Counted from the stretch's first letter, positions 47,640 to 57,270 are shown. The stretch: DNA of 64,000 nt from Streptomyces sp. SID13726 (GCF_010548375.1 NZ_JAAGLY010000013.1:186001-250000); one strand, 5' to 3'. Numbers and translations are program-made. Notes: generated by a model not told the origin, from the letters alone.

Positions 47640-50600
47640 ATGTCCGTGCACAGCCACACGGCAGCCCAAGAGCACGCTGCCACTCCTGAGTTCCCGCGTC
47701 ATGTGGTGACCGCGGTGCTCGTCTCCCACGACGGCGCCCGCTGGCTGCCCGACGCGCTCGCCGGGCTGCTCGGCCAGGAGCGCCCCGTGCAGTTCGCCAT
47801 GGCCGCCGACACCGGCAGCGCGGACGACTCCGCCCAGCTGGTCACCGACGCCCTCGGCGACGACCGGGTCCTGCACCTCGCCCGGCGCACCGGCTTCGGC
47901 CAGGCCGTCGAGGAGGCGAACCGCACCGCCCCGGTCCTCACCCCGGACGAGCTGCCGTACCTGAAGCGGCCCAGCGGCTGGGACCCGGTCACGCGCACGT
48001 GGCGCGACGACGCCTACGACATGCCGGAACTGCCGCACGGCGAACCGGTCCAGTGGCTGTGGCTGCTGCACGACGACTGCGCCCCCGACCCCGACGCCCT
48101 GGCCCAGCTGCTGCGCGTCGTGGAGAACGAACTGGAACTGGGCCGGGACGACGTAGCCGTCGTGGGCCCCAAGCTCCGCGGCTGGTACGACAAGCGGCAG
48201 CTGCTTGAGGTAGGCGTCTCCATCGCCCACTCCGGCCGCCGCTGGACCGGCCTCGACCGCCGTGAGCAGGACCAGGGCCAGCACGACCACGTCCGGTCCG
48301 TGCTGTCGGTCTCCACCGCCGGCATGCTGATCCGCCGCGACCTCTTCGAGCAGCTCGGCGGCTTCGACCGGCGCCTGCCCCTGATGCGCGACGACGTCGA
48401 CCTGTGCTGGCGCGCCCAGGCCGCCGGCCACCGCGTCCTCATCGCCCCCGAGGCCGTCGTACGCCATGCCGAGGCGGCCTCCCGCGAGCGCCGGGCCGTC
48501 GACTGCGCGGGCCGCACCACCGCCTCCCCGCACAAGGTCGACAAGGCCGGCGCCGTCTACACCCTGCTCGTCAACACCCGTACCGCCCTGCTGCCCTGGG
48601 TGCTGGTGCGCCTGGTCGTCGGCACCGTGCTGCGGACCGTCGCCTACCTCGTCGGCAAGGTCCCCGGACAGGCCGTCGACGAGATCAGGGGCCTGCTCGG
48701 CACCCTGCTGCGGCCCGAGCGGATCATCGCCGGGCGGGCCAAGCGCGGCAAGCCGGTCGTCGACAAGGACGAGCTCAGGCAGCTGTTCCCGCCGCCCGGC
48801 GCGACCGTGCGGGCCACCGTCGAACAGGTCGCGGGCGACTTCTTCGGCGGCTCCGACACCGAGGCCGCCACGGCCGGCCGCCACGGCGGCGGCATCGAGT
48901 CGGGGCCCGGCGGCGACGACGCGGACTTCCTGGAGATCGAGCAGTTCGCCCGCCTCAAGCGCGTCGCCCGCAACCCCGGCCCGATGCTCTTCCTGGGCCT
49001 GCTGCTCGTCTCCCTGGTCGCCTGCCGCAACCTCCTGGGCGGCGGCGCGCTCGCGGGCGGCGCCCTGCTGCCCGCCCCGGGCGAGGCGAGCGAGCTGTGG
49101 TCGCGCTACCTGGACTCCTGGCATGCGGTGGGCGCGGGCGGCACCCCGTCCGCACCGCCCTACCTGGCGGTCATCGCGGCGTTCGCCTCCGTCCTGTTCG
49201 GCTCGACCGGGCTCGCGCTGACCGTCCTGCTGGTCTGCTCGGTGCCGCTGGCCGGATTCACCGCCTACTTCGCGTCCCGTCCGCTCGTCGAGTCCCGCCT
49301 CCTGCGCGCGTGGGCGGCCGTCGTCTACGCCTTCCTGCCCGCCGCCACCGGCGCCCTCGCCGGCGGCCGCGTGGGCACCGCCGTCCTCGCCGTCCTGCTG
49401 CCGCTCATCGCGCGCGCGGGCGTCTCGGCCGCGGGCCTGACGAACACCACGGGCGCGCGTGGCAGTTGGCGCGCCACCTGGGCGTACGCCCTGCTGCTGA
49501 CCGTCACCACCGCGTTCACGCCGATCATCTGGCCGATCGCACTGCTCCTCGGCATCGGCGTGCTGGCCGTGCGCCGCACCGACCTCACCGGCTACGGCCC
49601 GCGCTTCCTCGCCCAGTTCGGCACCCCCCTGCTGGTCCTGGCGCCCTGGTCGCTGACGCTGCTCCCGTTCGGCTTCTTCCAGCAGGCGGGCCTCGCGTAC
49701 GGCTCCTCGTCCGCCTCCGCCCTCGACCTCCTCGGCGCCAGCCCCGGCGGCCCCGGCACCGTCGACGGGCTGATGCTCATCGGCATCGTGCTGGCCGCGC
49801 TCGCCGCCCTGCTGCGCTCCGAGCGGCAGTTCGGCATCTGGGCGGCCTGGGCGGTGGCCCTGACCGGCCTCGTCTTCGCGGTCCTGTCCAACGGTTCGAC
49901 CTGGGCGGGACCCGCCACCCTCGTCTACGGCCTCGCCCTGCTGGCCGCCGCCGTGCTCGGCGCCGACGGGGCACGCGCACGCGTGGCCGAGCAGAGCTTC
50001 GGCTGGCGCCAGCCCGTCGCCGCGCTGATCGCCTTCGCGTCCGCCGCGGGCCCGCTGCTCGTCGCCGCGGGCTGGATGATCGGCGGCGCCGACGGACCGC
50101 TGGAGCGCCGCGACCCCGTGCAGGTGCCCGCGTTCGTCGCCGAGGAGCTCGGCACCCGCGACCAGGCCCGCACCCTCGTCCTCGACAGCGACTCCACCGC
50201 TCACGTCGGCTACATGCTGGTCCGCGGCTCCGGCGCCCGCCTCGGCGACGCCGAACTCGCTGCGGCCGACGGGGAGAACACCAGGCTCGACAAGGTCGTC
50301 GCCAACCTCGTCGCCGGCTCCGGCGCCGACCAGGCCAGCGAGCTCGGCGGGTTCGCCGTGCGCTACGTCCTCGTCCACAAGGGCGCGCCCCGCGAGGTCA
50401 CGCGCGTGCTGGACGCCACCCCCGGTCTGTCCCGGCTCAGCCAGCAGGACGGCAGCGGTCTGTGGCGGGTCGACCAGGAGGTCGCGCGCGCCGTCATCGT
50501 CGCCAAGTCCGGCTCGGGCGCGGCACAGCCGGTGGCCGCGGGCCCCGTCGACATCCACACCACGGTCCCGGCCGGCGCGTACGGCCGCGTCCTGCGCCTG

Positions 50601-51311
50601 GCCGACAGCGCCGACGAGGGCTGGACGGCCACCCTGGACGGCAAGCCCCTCACCCGGACCACCGTCGACGGCTGGGCCCAGGGCTTCGAACTCCCCGCCT
50701 CCGGCGGCACCCTGGACGTCACCTTCGACGACCCCTTCACCCACACCCTCTGGCTGTGGGTCCAGGGCTCCCTCGCCGTCGTCCTCGTGGTGCTGGCCCT
50801 GCCCGGCCGCCGCCGCGACGTCGACGACGACCTCCCCGAGGAGCAGGCGATCCCCGCCCAGGCCGTGGCGGGCGAGGGCCGCCGAGCCCGCCGCCTGCGC
50901 GCCCAGGCCGAGGCCGACTCCGAGGAGACGGGCGGGACCGAGGACTTCCCTCCTCCTCCGGAGGAGGCCCCCGCCCCCGCCGCCGTCCCGCAGCAGCAGC
51001 CCTACGGCGACTGGGACGCCCCGAGCTACGCGAACGCCGAGTACGGCGGCTACACCGGCGACCAGTACCAGGGCACCGCCGAGCAGTACCAGGCCTCCGG
51101 CTACGACCAGCAGCCGTACCAGGCGGACCCGTACCAGGGCGGCCAGTACGACCCGTACGCCTACGGCGGCCAGAACCAGCAGCAGTACGACCAGACGTAC
51201 GGCGGCCCCTACGAGCAGCAGTACGACCAGGGCTACGACCCCGCGTACGACCCGGCCAGGCAGCACCCGGGCGCGGCCGGCAGTGAGCGTCCCGACGGGA
51301 GCCAGCAGTGA
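47640..51311 (+). CDS. Giant membrane glycosyltransferase (GT2) with Tyr/Gln-rich tail
   Basis: The 1223-residue protein has a GT2 domain at about residues 20-330: VTAVLVSHDGARWLPDALAG, LLHDDCAPDPDAL (DD motif) and RDDVDLCWRAQAAG. Multiple transmembrane helices lie in about 460-830, then an extracytoplasmic-looking beta region at about 830-1030. A final helix near residue 1040 precedes a disordered acidic tail with a repeated YQ/YD/YGG pattern. Its stop overlaps the DUF5719 gene. Similar proteins sit downstream of whiB in other Streptomyces, as I recall. The predicted role is synthesis of a wall or surface polysaccharide. Confidence 0.88.
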   Translation: MSVHSHTAAQEHAATPEFPRHVVTAVLVSHDGARWLPDALAGLLGQERPVQFAMAADTGSADDSAQLVTDALGDDRVLHLARRTGFGQAVEEANRTAPVLTPDELPYLKRPSGWDPVTRTWRDDAYDMPELPHGEPVQWLWLLHDDCAPDPDALAQLLRVVENELELGRDDVAVVGPKLRGWYDKRQLLEVGVSIAHSGRRWTGLDRREQDQGQHDHVRSVLSVSTAGMLIRRDLFEQLGGFDRRLPLMRDDVDLCWRAQAAGHRVLIAPEAVVRHAEAASRERRAVDCAGRTTASPHKVDKAGAVYTLLVNTRTALLPWVLVRLVVGTVLRTVAYLVGKVPGQAVDEIRGLLGTLLRPERIIAGRAKRGKPVVDKDELRQLFPPPGATVRATVEQVAGDFFGGSDTEAATAGRHGGGIESGPGGDDADFLEIEQFARLKRVARNPGPMLFLGLLLVSLVACRNLLGGGALAGGALLPAPGEASELWSRYLDSWHAVGAGGTPSAPPYLAVIAAFASVLFGSTGLALTVLLVCSVPLAGFTAYFASRPLVESRLLRAWAAVVYAFLPAATGALAGGRVGTAVLAVLLPLIARAGVSAAGLTNTTGARGSWRATWAYALLLTVTTAFTPIIWPIALLLGIGVLAVRRTDLTGYGPRFLAQFGTPLLVLAPWSLTLLPFGFFQQAGLAYGSSSASALDLLGASPGGPGTVDGLMLIGIVLAALAALLRSERQFGIWAAWAVALTGLVFAVLSNGSTWAGPATLVYGLALLAAAVLGADGARARVAEQSFGWRQPVAALIAFASAAGPLLVAAGWMIGGADGPLERRDPVQVPAFVAEELGTRDQARTLVLDSDSTAHVGYMLVRGSGARLGDAELAAADGENTRLDKVVANLVAGSGADQASELGGFAVRYVLVHKGAPREVTRVLDATPGLSRLSQQDGSGLWRVDQEVARAVIVAKSGSGAAQPVAAGPVDIHTTVPAGAYGRVLRLADSADEGWTATLDGKPLTRTTVDGWAQGFELPASGGTLDVTFDDPFTHTLWLWVQGSLAVVLVVLALPGRRRDVDDDLPEEQAIPAQAVAGEGRRARRLRAQAEADSEETGGTEDFPPPPEEAPAPAAVPQQQPYGDWDAPSYANAEYGGYTGDQYQGTAEQYQASGYDQQPYQADPYQGGQYDPYAYGGQNQQQYDQTYGGPYEQQYDQGYDPAYDPARQHPGAAGSERPDGSQQ

Positions 51312-52786
51312 ACCGCACCACCCTGTCCTTCATCGCCGGCGTCGTTGCGCTCGCCGCCGTCACCGGGTTCGCCACGCTCGACACCCCGGACACCAGGACC
51401 ACCGCCGAGGCGGCCGCCGAACTGCCCGTGGAGCGCACCAGCCTGCTGTGCCCGGCGCCCAGCACCTCCGACATCGCGGAGACGTCGTACACCTCCTTCA
51501 CGCCCGTCACCAAGGACGCGAGCGGCGAGGGCAAGGCCGAACTCCGGGCGGCCGGCGAGGAGTCGGACGGCAAGAGCACGGGCAAGAAGGCCGCCAAGCC
51601 GGTCCTCGAACCCGGGGAGCCCGGCAAGCCGGCCACCGGCGACACCTCCGGCGGCGACGCCTCGGCCCTGGTCGGCACCGCCGAGGGGAAGTTCGCGCCC
51701 GGCTGGACCGTCCAGGAGACCACGGAGGTCGCCGCGGGTTCCGGACGCGGCCTCCAGGGCGTCAACTGCTCCGCTCCCGACACCGAGTTCTGGTTCACGG
51801 GCGCGAGCACGGCCGCCGACCGCACCGACTACGTCCACCTGACCAACCCCGACGACTCCGCCGCCGTCGTCGACATCCAGCTCTACGGCAAGGACGGCGC
51901 CCTGGACTCCACGCTGGGGGAGGGCATCACCGTCGCGCCGCACTCCAGCGACCCGATCCTGCTGTCCACGCTCACCGAGGAGAAGCAGGAGAACCTCACC
52001 CTCCATGTGAACGTCCGCAGCGGGCGTGTGGGCGCGGCCGTGCAGGCCCTGGACGACAAGCTCGGCGGCGACTGGCTGCCCGCTGCCACCGACCCCTCCG
52101 ACCGCCTGGTGCTGCCGGGCATCCCGAAGGACGCCACCGCGGTGCGCCTGATCGCCTTCGCGCCCGGCGACGACGACGCCGACCTGACGGTGAGGCTCGC
52201 CTCGCCGTCAGGCCAGATCACCCCGGCCGGCAACGAGACACTGCACGTGAAGGCGGGCATGACCGCCGCCGCCGACCTCGGCGACGTCACCCGGGGCGAG
52301 GCGGGCTCGCTGGTGCTGACCTCCTCCGGCGGCTCGGTGCCGGTGGTCGCCGCCCTGCGGGTCGTCCGCGGCAAGGGCGACGACCAGGAGACGGCGTTCA
52401 TCCCGGCCACGCGGCCCATCGCCACGCGCGCGACGGTCGCCGACAACAGCGCCAAGGGCACCACGCTCGCCCTGACGGCGCCCACCGGAGCAGCCACCGT
52501 CAAGGTCACCGCGTCGGCGGGCAGCGAGGGCGGCGAGCCGGTCACGAAGACCTTCACCGTCAAGGCAGGCACCACCGAGAACGTCGAGGCCCCCACCCCG
52601 ACCGGCCTCAAGGGCACGTACGCCCTGACGGTGGAGCGCGTCTCCGGAGGCCCGGTCTACGGCTCCCGGATGCTGGCGGCGACCGAGGAGGGAGTGCCGG
52701 GCTTCACGATCCAGAACCTCCCGGACGACCGGGGGACGGTGTCGGTGCCGGAGGCCGACGAGGACCTGTCCGTGCTCCAGAAGTAG
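51308..52786 (+). CDS. DUF5719-family secreted or anchored protein
   Basis: The 492-residue protein has an N-terminal signal or anchor (FIAGVVALAAVTGFATL). A low-complexity segment lies at about 65-115. Beta-rich sequence follows, with LLCPAP and GVNCSAP as its only cysteines. The last region ends SVPEADEDLSVLQK. The GTG start overlaps the glycosyltransferase stop (GTGA), so the two are coupled and probably work together at the membrane. I recall the family as DUF5719. No activity is known. Confidence 0.82.
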   Translation: MNRTTLSFIAGVVALAAVTGFATLDTPDTRTTAEAAAELPVERTSLLCPAPSTSDIAETSYTSFTPVTKDASGEGKAELRAAGEESDGKSTGKKAAKPVLEPGEPGKPATGDTSGGDASALVGTAEGKFAPGWTVQETTEVAAGSGRGLQGVNCSAPDTEFWFTGASTAADRTDYVHLTNPDDSAAVVDIQLYGKDGALDSTLGEGITVAPHSSDPILLSTLTEEKQENLTLHVNVRSGRVGAAVQALDDKLGGDWLPAATDPSDRLVLPGIPKDATAVRLIAFAPGDDDADLTVRLASPSGQITPAGNETLHVKAGMTAAADLGDVTRGEAGSLVLTSSGGSVPVVAALRVVRGKGDDQETAFIPATRPIATRATVADNSAKGTTLALTAPTGAATVKVTASAGSEGGEPVTKTFTVKAGTTENVEAPTPTGLKGTYALTVERVSGGPVYGSRMLAATEEGVPGFTIQNLPDDRGTVSVPEADEDLSVLQK

Positions 52787-52792
52787 CCGGGT

Positions 52793-53242
52793 TCAGTCCT
52801 CGCCGTAGCGGGGGTCCACGGTCTCCGGGGTGAGTCCGAGCAGTTCGGCGACCTGCTCCACGACCACCTCGTGCACCAGCGCCGCCCGCTCGTCGCGCCC
52901 CTTGGTGCGGATCTCCACGGGCCGCCGGTAGACGACCACGCGCGCGGGACGCCCCTCGCGCGCGGCGATCGTCCCGCCGAGCGGCACCGCCTCGTCGTTC
53001 CAGGCCTGCCCGGGACCGTCCAGCCGCGGCACCTCAAGGACCAGGAAGTCGATGTCGGCGAGCTGCGGCCACCGCCGCTCCAGGCGCTCCACGGAGTCCT
53101 GCACCAGATCCGCGAACGCCTCGGCCCTGCTGGCGGCGAGCGGCACCTGCGGCGGGGCGATCGGGCCGCGCATGCCGCGTCCGTGGCGGTCACGGCGGCG
53201 GGGCCCGGGGCCGGTGGCGCGGGGCGTTACGGGGTTGTCCAT
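52793..53242 (-). CDS. Zincin-like metallopeptidase-family protein with incomplete HExxH motif
   Basis: The 149-residue protein resembles the Zincin_1 family (mycobacterial counterpart Rv3259 by synteny). Its conserved site reads LVHEVVVEQVAELLGL: the HE is present but the second His of HExxH is Val-Glu. The first 35 residues are basic and disordered. The ATG at 53242 is used; the adjacent GTG at 53245 with TACGCT just upstream suggests a leaderless start. Activity is doubtful. It is convergent with the DUF5719 gene. Confidence 0.75.
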   Translation of the reverse strand: MDNPVTPRATGPGPRRRDRHGRGMRGPIAPPQVPLAASRAEAFADLVQDSVERLERRWPQLADIDFLVLEVPRLDGPGQAWNDEAVPLGGTIAAREGRPARVVVYRRPVEIRTKGRDERAALVHEVVVEQVAELLGLTPETVDPRYGED

Positions 53243-53598
53243 CACTGGTGAAGCGTAATCCTCGCCGCGGTCCGCCGCCCGGCCCCCACGCGGTACCCCG
53301 GGCGCCGCACGGAACGGCGTGCGATCGTCTCGTACGTCATGTCGCCGGATGACCATTCCAGCCAAGGTTGGGCTCGTTTCCGTATCTCTCCAAGACCGTC
53401 GAACTCAAGGCAATTGACCTGCTTTGCACCAAGTAGTGACCGGGTCCAGGTCTGTTCGGCCCCTCGAAAACGGGTGTCCGTGCAGGTCATCGCGGTGTGG
53501 GCGGAGTGGCGTGTGGGGCGTTTCACAGCACGACACGGTGGAGTGACCTGGGGGAGAGTCGTCGCGGCCCGCTCAAGAGTGCGGTACCGTCCAACGTC
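53243..53598. other. 356-bp divergent intergenic region
   Basis: It separates the zincin-like gene from the DUF3499 gene. I see TACCGT at 53585-53590, 8 nt before the DUF3499 GTG, as a likely -10 for a leaderless mRNA. No strong hairpin, repeat or trustworthy frame was found. Confidence 0.45.
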
Positions 53599-53973
53599 GT
53601 GAGCCCTGTACGTCGCTGTTCGCGCACCGCTTGCGGCCGTCCCGCCGTCGCGACGCTGACGTACGTCTACGCCGACTCGACCGCGGTCCTCGGCCCGCTC
53701 GCCACCTACGCCGAACCCCACTGCTACGACCTGTGCGCCGAGCACTCCGAGCGCCTCACCGCGCCGCGCGGCTGGGAGGTCGTCCGGCTCGTCGACGGCT
53801 CGGCTCCGGCCCGGCCCAGCGGCGACGATCTGGAAGCGCTTGCCAACGCCGTGCGCGAGGCGGCCCGTCCGCAGGAGCGCGCCGCCGAGGCCGGTGGCGG
53901 GGCCCGCCGGGCCGACCCGATGGAGGTCGCGCGCCGCGGCCATCTGCGGGTGCTGCGTTCTCCCGACAACTGA
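53599..53973 (+). CDS. DUF3499-family zinc-ribbon-like protein
   Basis: The 124-residue protein has paired cysteines (RRCSRTACGRP and HCYDLCAEH), a putative zinc site, in the first 50 residues. The rest is helical and Arg-rich, ending RGHLRVLRSPDN. I recall the family as DUF3499, the counterpart of Rv3258c beside manB in mycobacteria. The GTG at 53599 starts just before the conserved part, and the mRNA looks leaderless. The role is unknown. Confidence 0.85.
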   Translation: MSPVRRCSRTACGRPAVATLTYVYADSTAVLGPLATYAEPHCYDLCAEHSERLTAPRGWEVVRLVDGSAPARPSGDDLEALANAVREAARPQERAAEAGGGARRADPMEVARRGHLRVLRSPDN

Positions 53974-54109
53974 CCTGTCTCCTGTGCGCGTTCGGTGCGC
54001 GTTTCGCTCAGTGACGCACGGCCATTGACGTCCGGTTGGCGCGGACACGACCATTCCGTAAGCCGAAGTGAGAAATCGCTTTCCGCATGACGGAATCGGG
54101 GAGGCGCCC

Positions 54110-55732
54110 GTGTACGTCCAGGAACTCGAACCCGTCGCCGACTCACTGGGCCTGTCCGCCCTGGTCGCGGCCCTGCCCCTGGTGATCGTCCTCGTCCTGC
54201 TCGGCGGAGTGCGCCTGAAGGCTCATCTCGCGGGCCTCACAGGGCTCCTGGCGGCCGCTCTGGTCGCCTGGCTCGCCTACGGCATGCCGCTGGGCCAGAC
54301 CGTCTCCAGCGCCGCCCAGGGAGCCGTCTTCGGGCTCTTCCCCATCCTGTGGATCGTCGTCAACGCCCTGTGGGTGTACCGGATGACCGTCCGCACCCGG
54401 CACTTCGACATCCTGCGCCGCTCCTTCGGACGGCTCTCCGACGACCCCCGCATCCAGGCCCTCGTCGTCGCCTTCTGCTTCGGCGCGCTCCTGGAGGCCC
54501 TCGCCGGCTTCGGCGCCCCGGTCGCGATCTGTTCGGTCATGCTCGTCGCCCTCGGCTTCGACCCGGTGCGCGCGGCCGTCGTCGCCCTGGTCGCCAACAC
54601 CGCCCCGGTCGCCTTCGGCGCCATGGGCACACCGGTCGTGACGCTCGCCCAGGTCACCGGCATCCCGCTGGAGGACGTCGCCACCGTGGTGGGCCGTCAA
54701 ACGCCTCTGCTGGCCCTGGTGGTGCCCCTCGTGCTGGTCTTCCTGGTCGACGGGAAGCGCGGCCTGCGCGAGACCTGGGTTCCGGCACTGGTCTGCGGAG
54801 TCGCCTTCGCCGTCGCCCAGTTCGCGGCCTCCAACTACCTCTCCGCGCAACTCGCCGACATCGGCGCCGCCTTGGCCGGCGCGGGCGCCCTCGTCGCCGT
54901 ACCGCACGCGCGCGTACCGGCCGACGAGTCCGTACGCGCGTCCGTACTGACCGGCACCCGCAGCGAGGACCTCGACCTCGACGAGAGCGACCCGCGCGGT
55001 GAAGTCCTGCGCGCCTACTCGCCGTACGCCCTGATCGTCGTGATCTTCTCCCTCGCGCAGATCCCGGCGATCAAGGACTGGCTGGCCGAGGCGACCCAGA
55101 CGTACGACTGGCCCTTCCTGAACGTCGTGAACCCGGACGGCGAACCGGTCGGCGGCAACGTCTTCAGCTGGCCCGTCGTCTCCACCGGCGGCACCCTCGT
55201 GCTGTTCGCCGGCGTCCTCACCGCGGTCGTGCTCGGCGTGCACGCGCGCGTGGCCCTTCGCGAATGGGCGGCGACCGTCCACGAGTTGAGGTTCGCGATC
55301 CTGACCGTGACGTCCGTACTGGCCCTCGCCTACGTCATGAACCTCTCCGGACAGGCCGCCACCATCGGCCACTTCGTCGCCGCGGCCGGCGCCGGACTCG
55401 CCTTCCTGTCGCCGGTCCTGGGCTGGTTCGGGGTGGCCGTCTCCGGGTCGGACACCTCCGCCAACGCGCTGTTCGGCGCCTTGCAGGTGACCGCGGCCCG
55501 GGAGTCCGGGCTCTCCCCGGAACTGCTGGCCGCCGCCAACAGCTCGGGCGGGGTCCTCGGCAAGATGATCTCCCCGCAGAACCTCACCATCGCCTGCGCG
55601 GCCGTCGGGCTCGCGGGCCGCGAGGGCGACCTGCTGCGCAAGGTGCTGCCCTGGAGCCTCGGACTGCTGCTGGTGATGTGCCTGATCGTGGTCGGGCAGA
55701 GCTCACCGGTCCTGGACTGGATGCTGCCCTGA
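54110..55732 (+). CDS. lctP: L-lactate permease (LctP family)
   Basis: The 540-residue permease has about 12-14 transmembrane segments. Family motifs are LLEALAGFGAPVAICSVMLV, NTAPVAFGAMGTPV, GWFGVAVSGSDTSAN and AAANSSGGVLGKMISPQNLTIA. It imports lactate, and perhaps glycolate, with protons. The GTG at 54110 follows GGGGAGG by 6 nt; an upstream GTG at 54068 lacks a site. It is not in an obvious operon with lactate dehydrogenase genes. Confidence 0.93.
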   Translation: MYVQELEPVADSLGLSALVAALPLVIVLVLLGGVRLKAHLAGLTGLLAAALVAWLAYGMPLGQTVSSAAQGAVFGLFPILWIVVNALWVYRMTVRTRHFDILRRSFGRLSDDPRIQALVVAFCFGALLEALAGFGAPVAICSVMLVALGFDPVRAAVVALVANTAPVAFGAMGTPVVTLAQVTGIPLEDVATVVGRQTPLLALVVPLVLVFLVDGKRGLRETWVPALVCGVAFAVAQFAASNYLSAQLADIGAALAGAGALVAVPHARVPADESVRASVLTGTRSEDLDLDESDPRGEVLRAYSPYALIVVIFSLAQIPAIKDWLAEATQTYDWPFLNVVNPDGEPVGGNVFSWPVVSTGGTLVLFAGVLTAVVLGVHARVALREWAATVHELRFAILTVTSVLALAYVMNLSGQAATIGHFVAAAGAGLAFLSPVLGWFGVAVSGSDTSANALFGALQVTAARESGLSPELLAAANSSGGVLGKMISPQNLTIACAAVGLAGREGDLLRKVLPWSLGLLLVMCLIVVGQSSPVLDWMLP

Positions 55733-55849
55733 CCCACCGGCGTCCTGACCTGAGGTTACGGCTGGGAGTCCACTCAGCTCCCGCACAGCCCGCTGTCAGT
55801 GGCTGCGGGTAGTTTGTGGTGACCGACAGAACTTCCAGAAGGGTTGGCC

Positions 55850-57211
55850 GTGGCTGATCTGTCACAGCTCGTGAAGGCGTACGACGTGCGCGGAGTCGTA
55901 CCGGACCAGTGGGACGAGACACTGGCCGAGCTCTTCGGTGCCGCCTTCGTCCAGGTGACCGGCGCCACCGCGATCGTCACCGGCCACGACATGCGGCCCT
56001 CGTCCCCCGGTCTGTCGCGGGCCTTCGCGCGCGGAGCCGCCGCCCGCGGTGTGGACGTCACCGAGATCGGCCTGTGCTCGACCGACCAGCTGTACTACGC
56101 CTCGGGCGCGCTGGACCTGCCGGGCGCCATGTTCACGGCCTCCCACAACCCCGCGCAGTACAACGGCATCAAGATGTGCCGCGCGGGCGCGGCCCCGGTC
56201 GGCCAGGACACCGGCCTCGCCGAGATCCGCGCACTGGTCGAGCGGTGGAGCGAGACGGGCGCCCCGGAGACGACGGGCGACGCGGGCACGGTCACCCGGC
56301 GGGACACGCTGGAGGACTACGCGGCCCACCTGCTCTCCCTGGTCGACCTGTCCTCGGTGCGCCCCCTGAAGGTCGTCGTCGACGCGGGCAACGGCATGGG
56401 CGGCCACACCGTCCCCACCGTCTTCGCGAGCCTGCCCCTGGACGTCGTACCGATGTACTTCGAGCTGGACGGCACCTTCCCGAACCACGAGGCCAACCCC
56501 CTCGACCCGGCGAACATCGTCGACCTCCAGCAGCGGGTCCGCGCGGAGGGCGCCGACCTCGGCATCGCCTTCGACGGCGACGCCGACCGCTGCTTCGTCG
56601 TCGACGAACACGGCGACCCGGTCTCCCCGTCCGCCGTCACCGCCCTCGTGGCCTCCCGCGAGCTCGCCCGGCACGGCGGCAAGGGCACCGTCATCCACAA
56701 CCTGATCACCTCCTGGTCCGTCCCCGAGGTCGTCAGGGAGCACGGCGGCACACCGGTACGCACCCGCGTGGGCCACTCCTTCATCAAGGCCGAGATGGCG
56801 AGGTCCGGCGCGATCTTCGGCGGCGAGCACTCCGCGCACTACTACTTCAAGGACTTCTGGAACGCGGACACCGGCATGCTGGCCGCCCTCCACGTCCTGG
56901 CGGCCCTGGGCGGCCAGGACGGCCCGCTCTCGTCCCTGGTCGCCCAGTACGACCGCTACGCCGGCTCCGGCGAGATCAACTCCACGGTCGCCGACCAGAC
57001 CGACCGCCTGGCCGCGATCAGGACGGCCTACGAGCACCAGGAGGACGTCACCCTCGACGACCTCGACGGCCTCACCGTCACCACCCCCGACTGGTGGTTC
57101 AACGTCCGCCCCTCCAACACCGAACCCCTCCTGCGCCTGAACGCGGAGGCGAGGGACGAGGCGACCATGGCGAAGGTGCGCGACGAGGTACTGGCGATCA
57201 TCAGGGCGTGA
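55850..57211 (+). CDS. manB: Phosphomannomutase
   Basis: The 453-residue alpha-D-phosphohexomutase converts mannose-6-phosphate to mannose-1-phosphate. The catalytic phosphoserine is Ser98 in FTASHNPAQYNG. DGDADR binds magnesium, GGEHSAHYYF contacts the sugar and RPSNTEPLLR binds phosphate. The GTG at 55850 follows AGAAGGG by 6 nt and is preferred over a TTG two codons upstream. It lies with manA and the guanylyltransferase in the same window. The phosphoglucomutase alternative is less likely from context. Confidence 0.94.
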   Translation: MADLSQLVKAYDVRGVVPDQWDETLAELFGAAFVQVTGATAIVTGHDMRPSSPGLSRAFARGAAARGVDVTEIGLCSTDQLYYASGALDLPGAMFTASHNPAQYNGIKMCRAGAAPVGQDTGLAEIRALVERWSETGAPETTGDAGTVTRRDTLEDYAAHLLSLVDLSSVRPLKVVVDAGNGMGGHTVPTVFASLPLDVVPMYFELDGTFPNHEANPLDPANIVDLQQRVRAEGADLGIAFDGDADRCFVVDEHGDPVSPSAVTALVASRELARHGGKGTVIHNLITSWSVPEVVREHGGTPVRTRVGHSFIKAEMARSGAIFGGEHSAHYYFKDFWNADTGMLAALHVLAALGGQDGPLSSLVAQYDRYAGSGEINSTVADQTDRLAAIRTAYEHQEDVTLDDLDGLTVTTPDWWFNVRPSNTEPLLRLNAEARDEATMAKVRDEVLAIIRA

Positions 57212-57220
57212 GGAAACCCG

Positions 57221-57270
57221 GCCCCTCCGGCGTTCGAGGAGCGGGCGCCGGGCCGGCGGGGGCGGGAAGC
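57221..57270. repeat. Streptomyces intergenic repeat element, short copy
   Basis: GCCCCTCCGGCGTTCGAGGA matches the core at 42525 with one change and is followed by a GC-rich stem. It begins 9 nt after the manB stop. Confidence 0.6.

Noticed and set aside
47154..51266. A 1370-codon open frame on the minus strand opposite the giant glycosyltransferase
   Set aside because: It is the mirror of a real high-GC gene. Its product is low-complexity Gly/Ala/Arg/Val, and the plus-strand frame has clear domains and correct codon bias.
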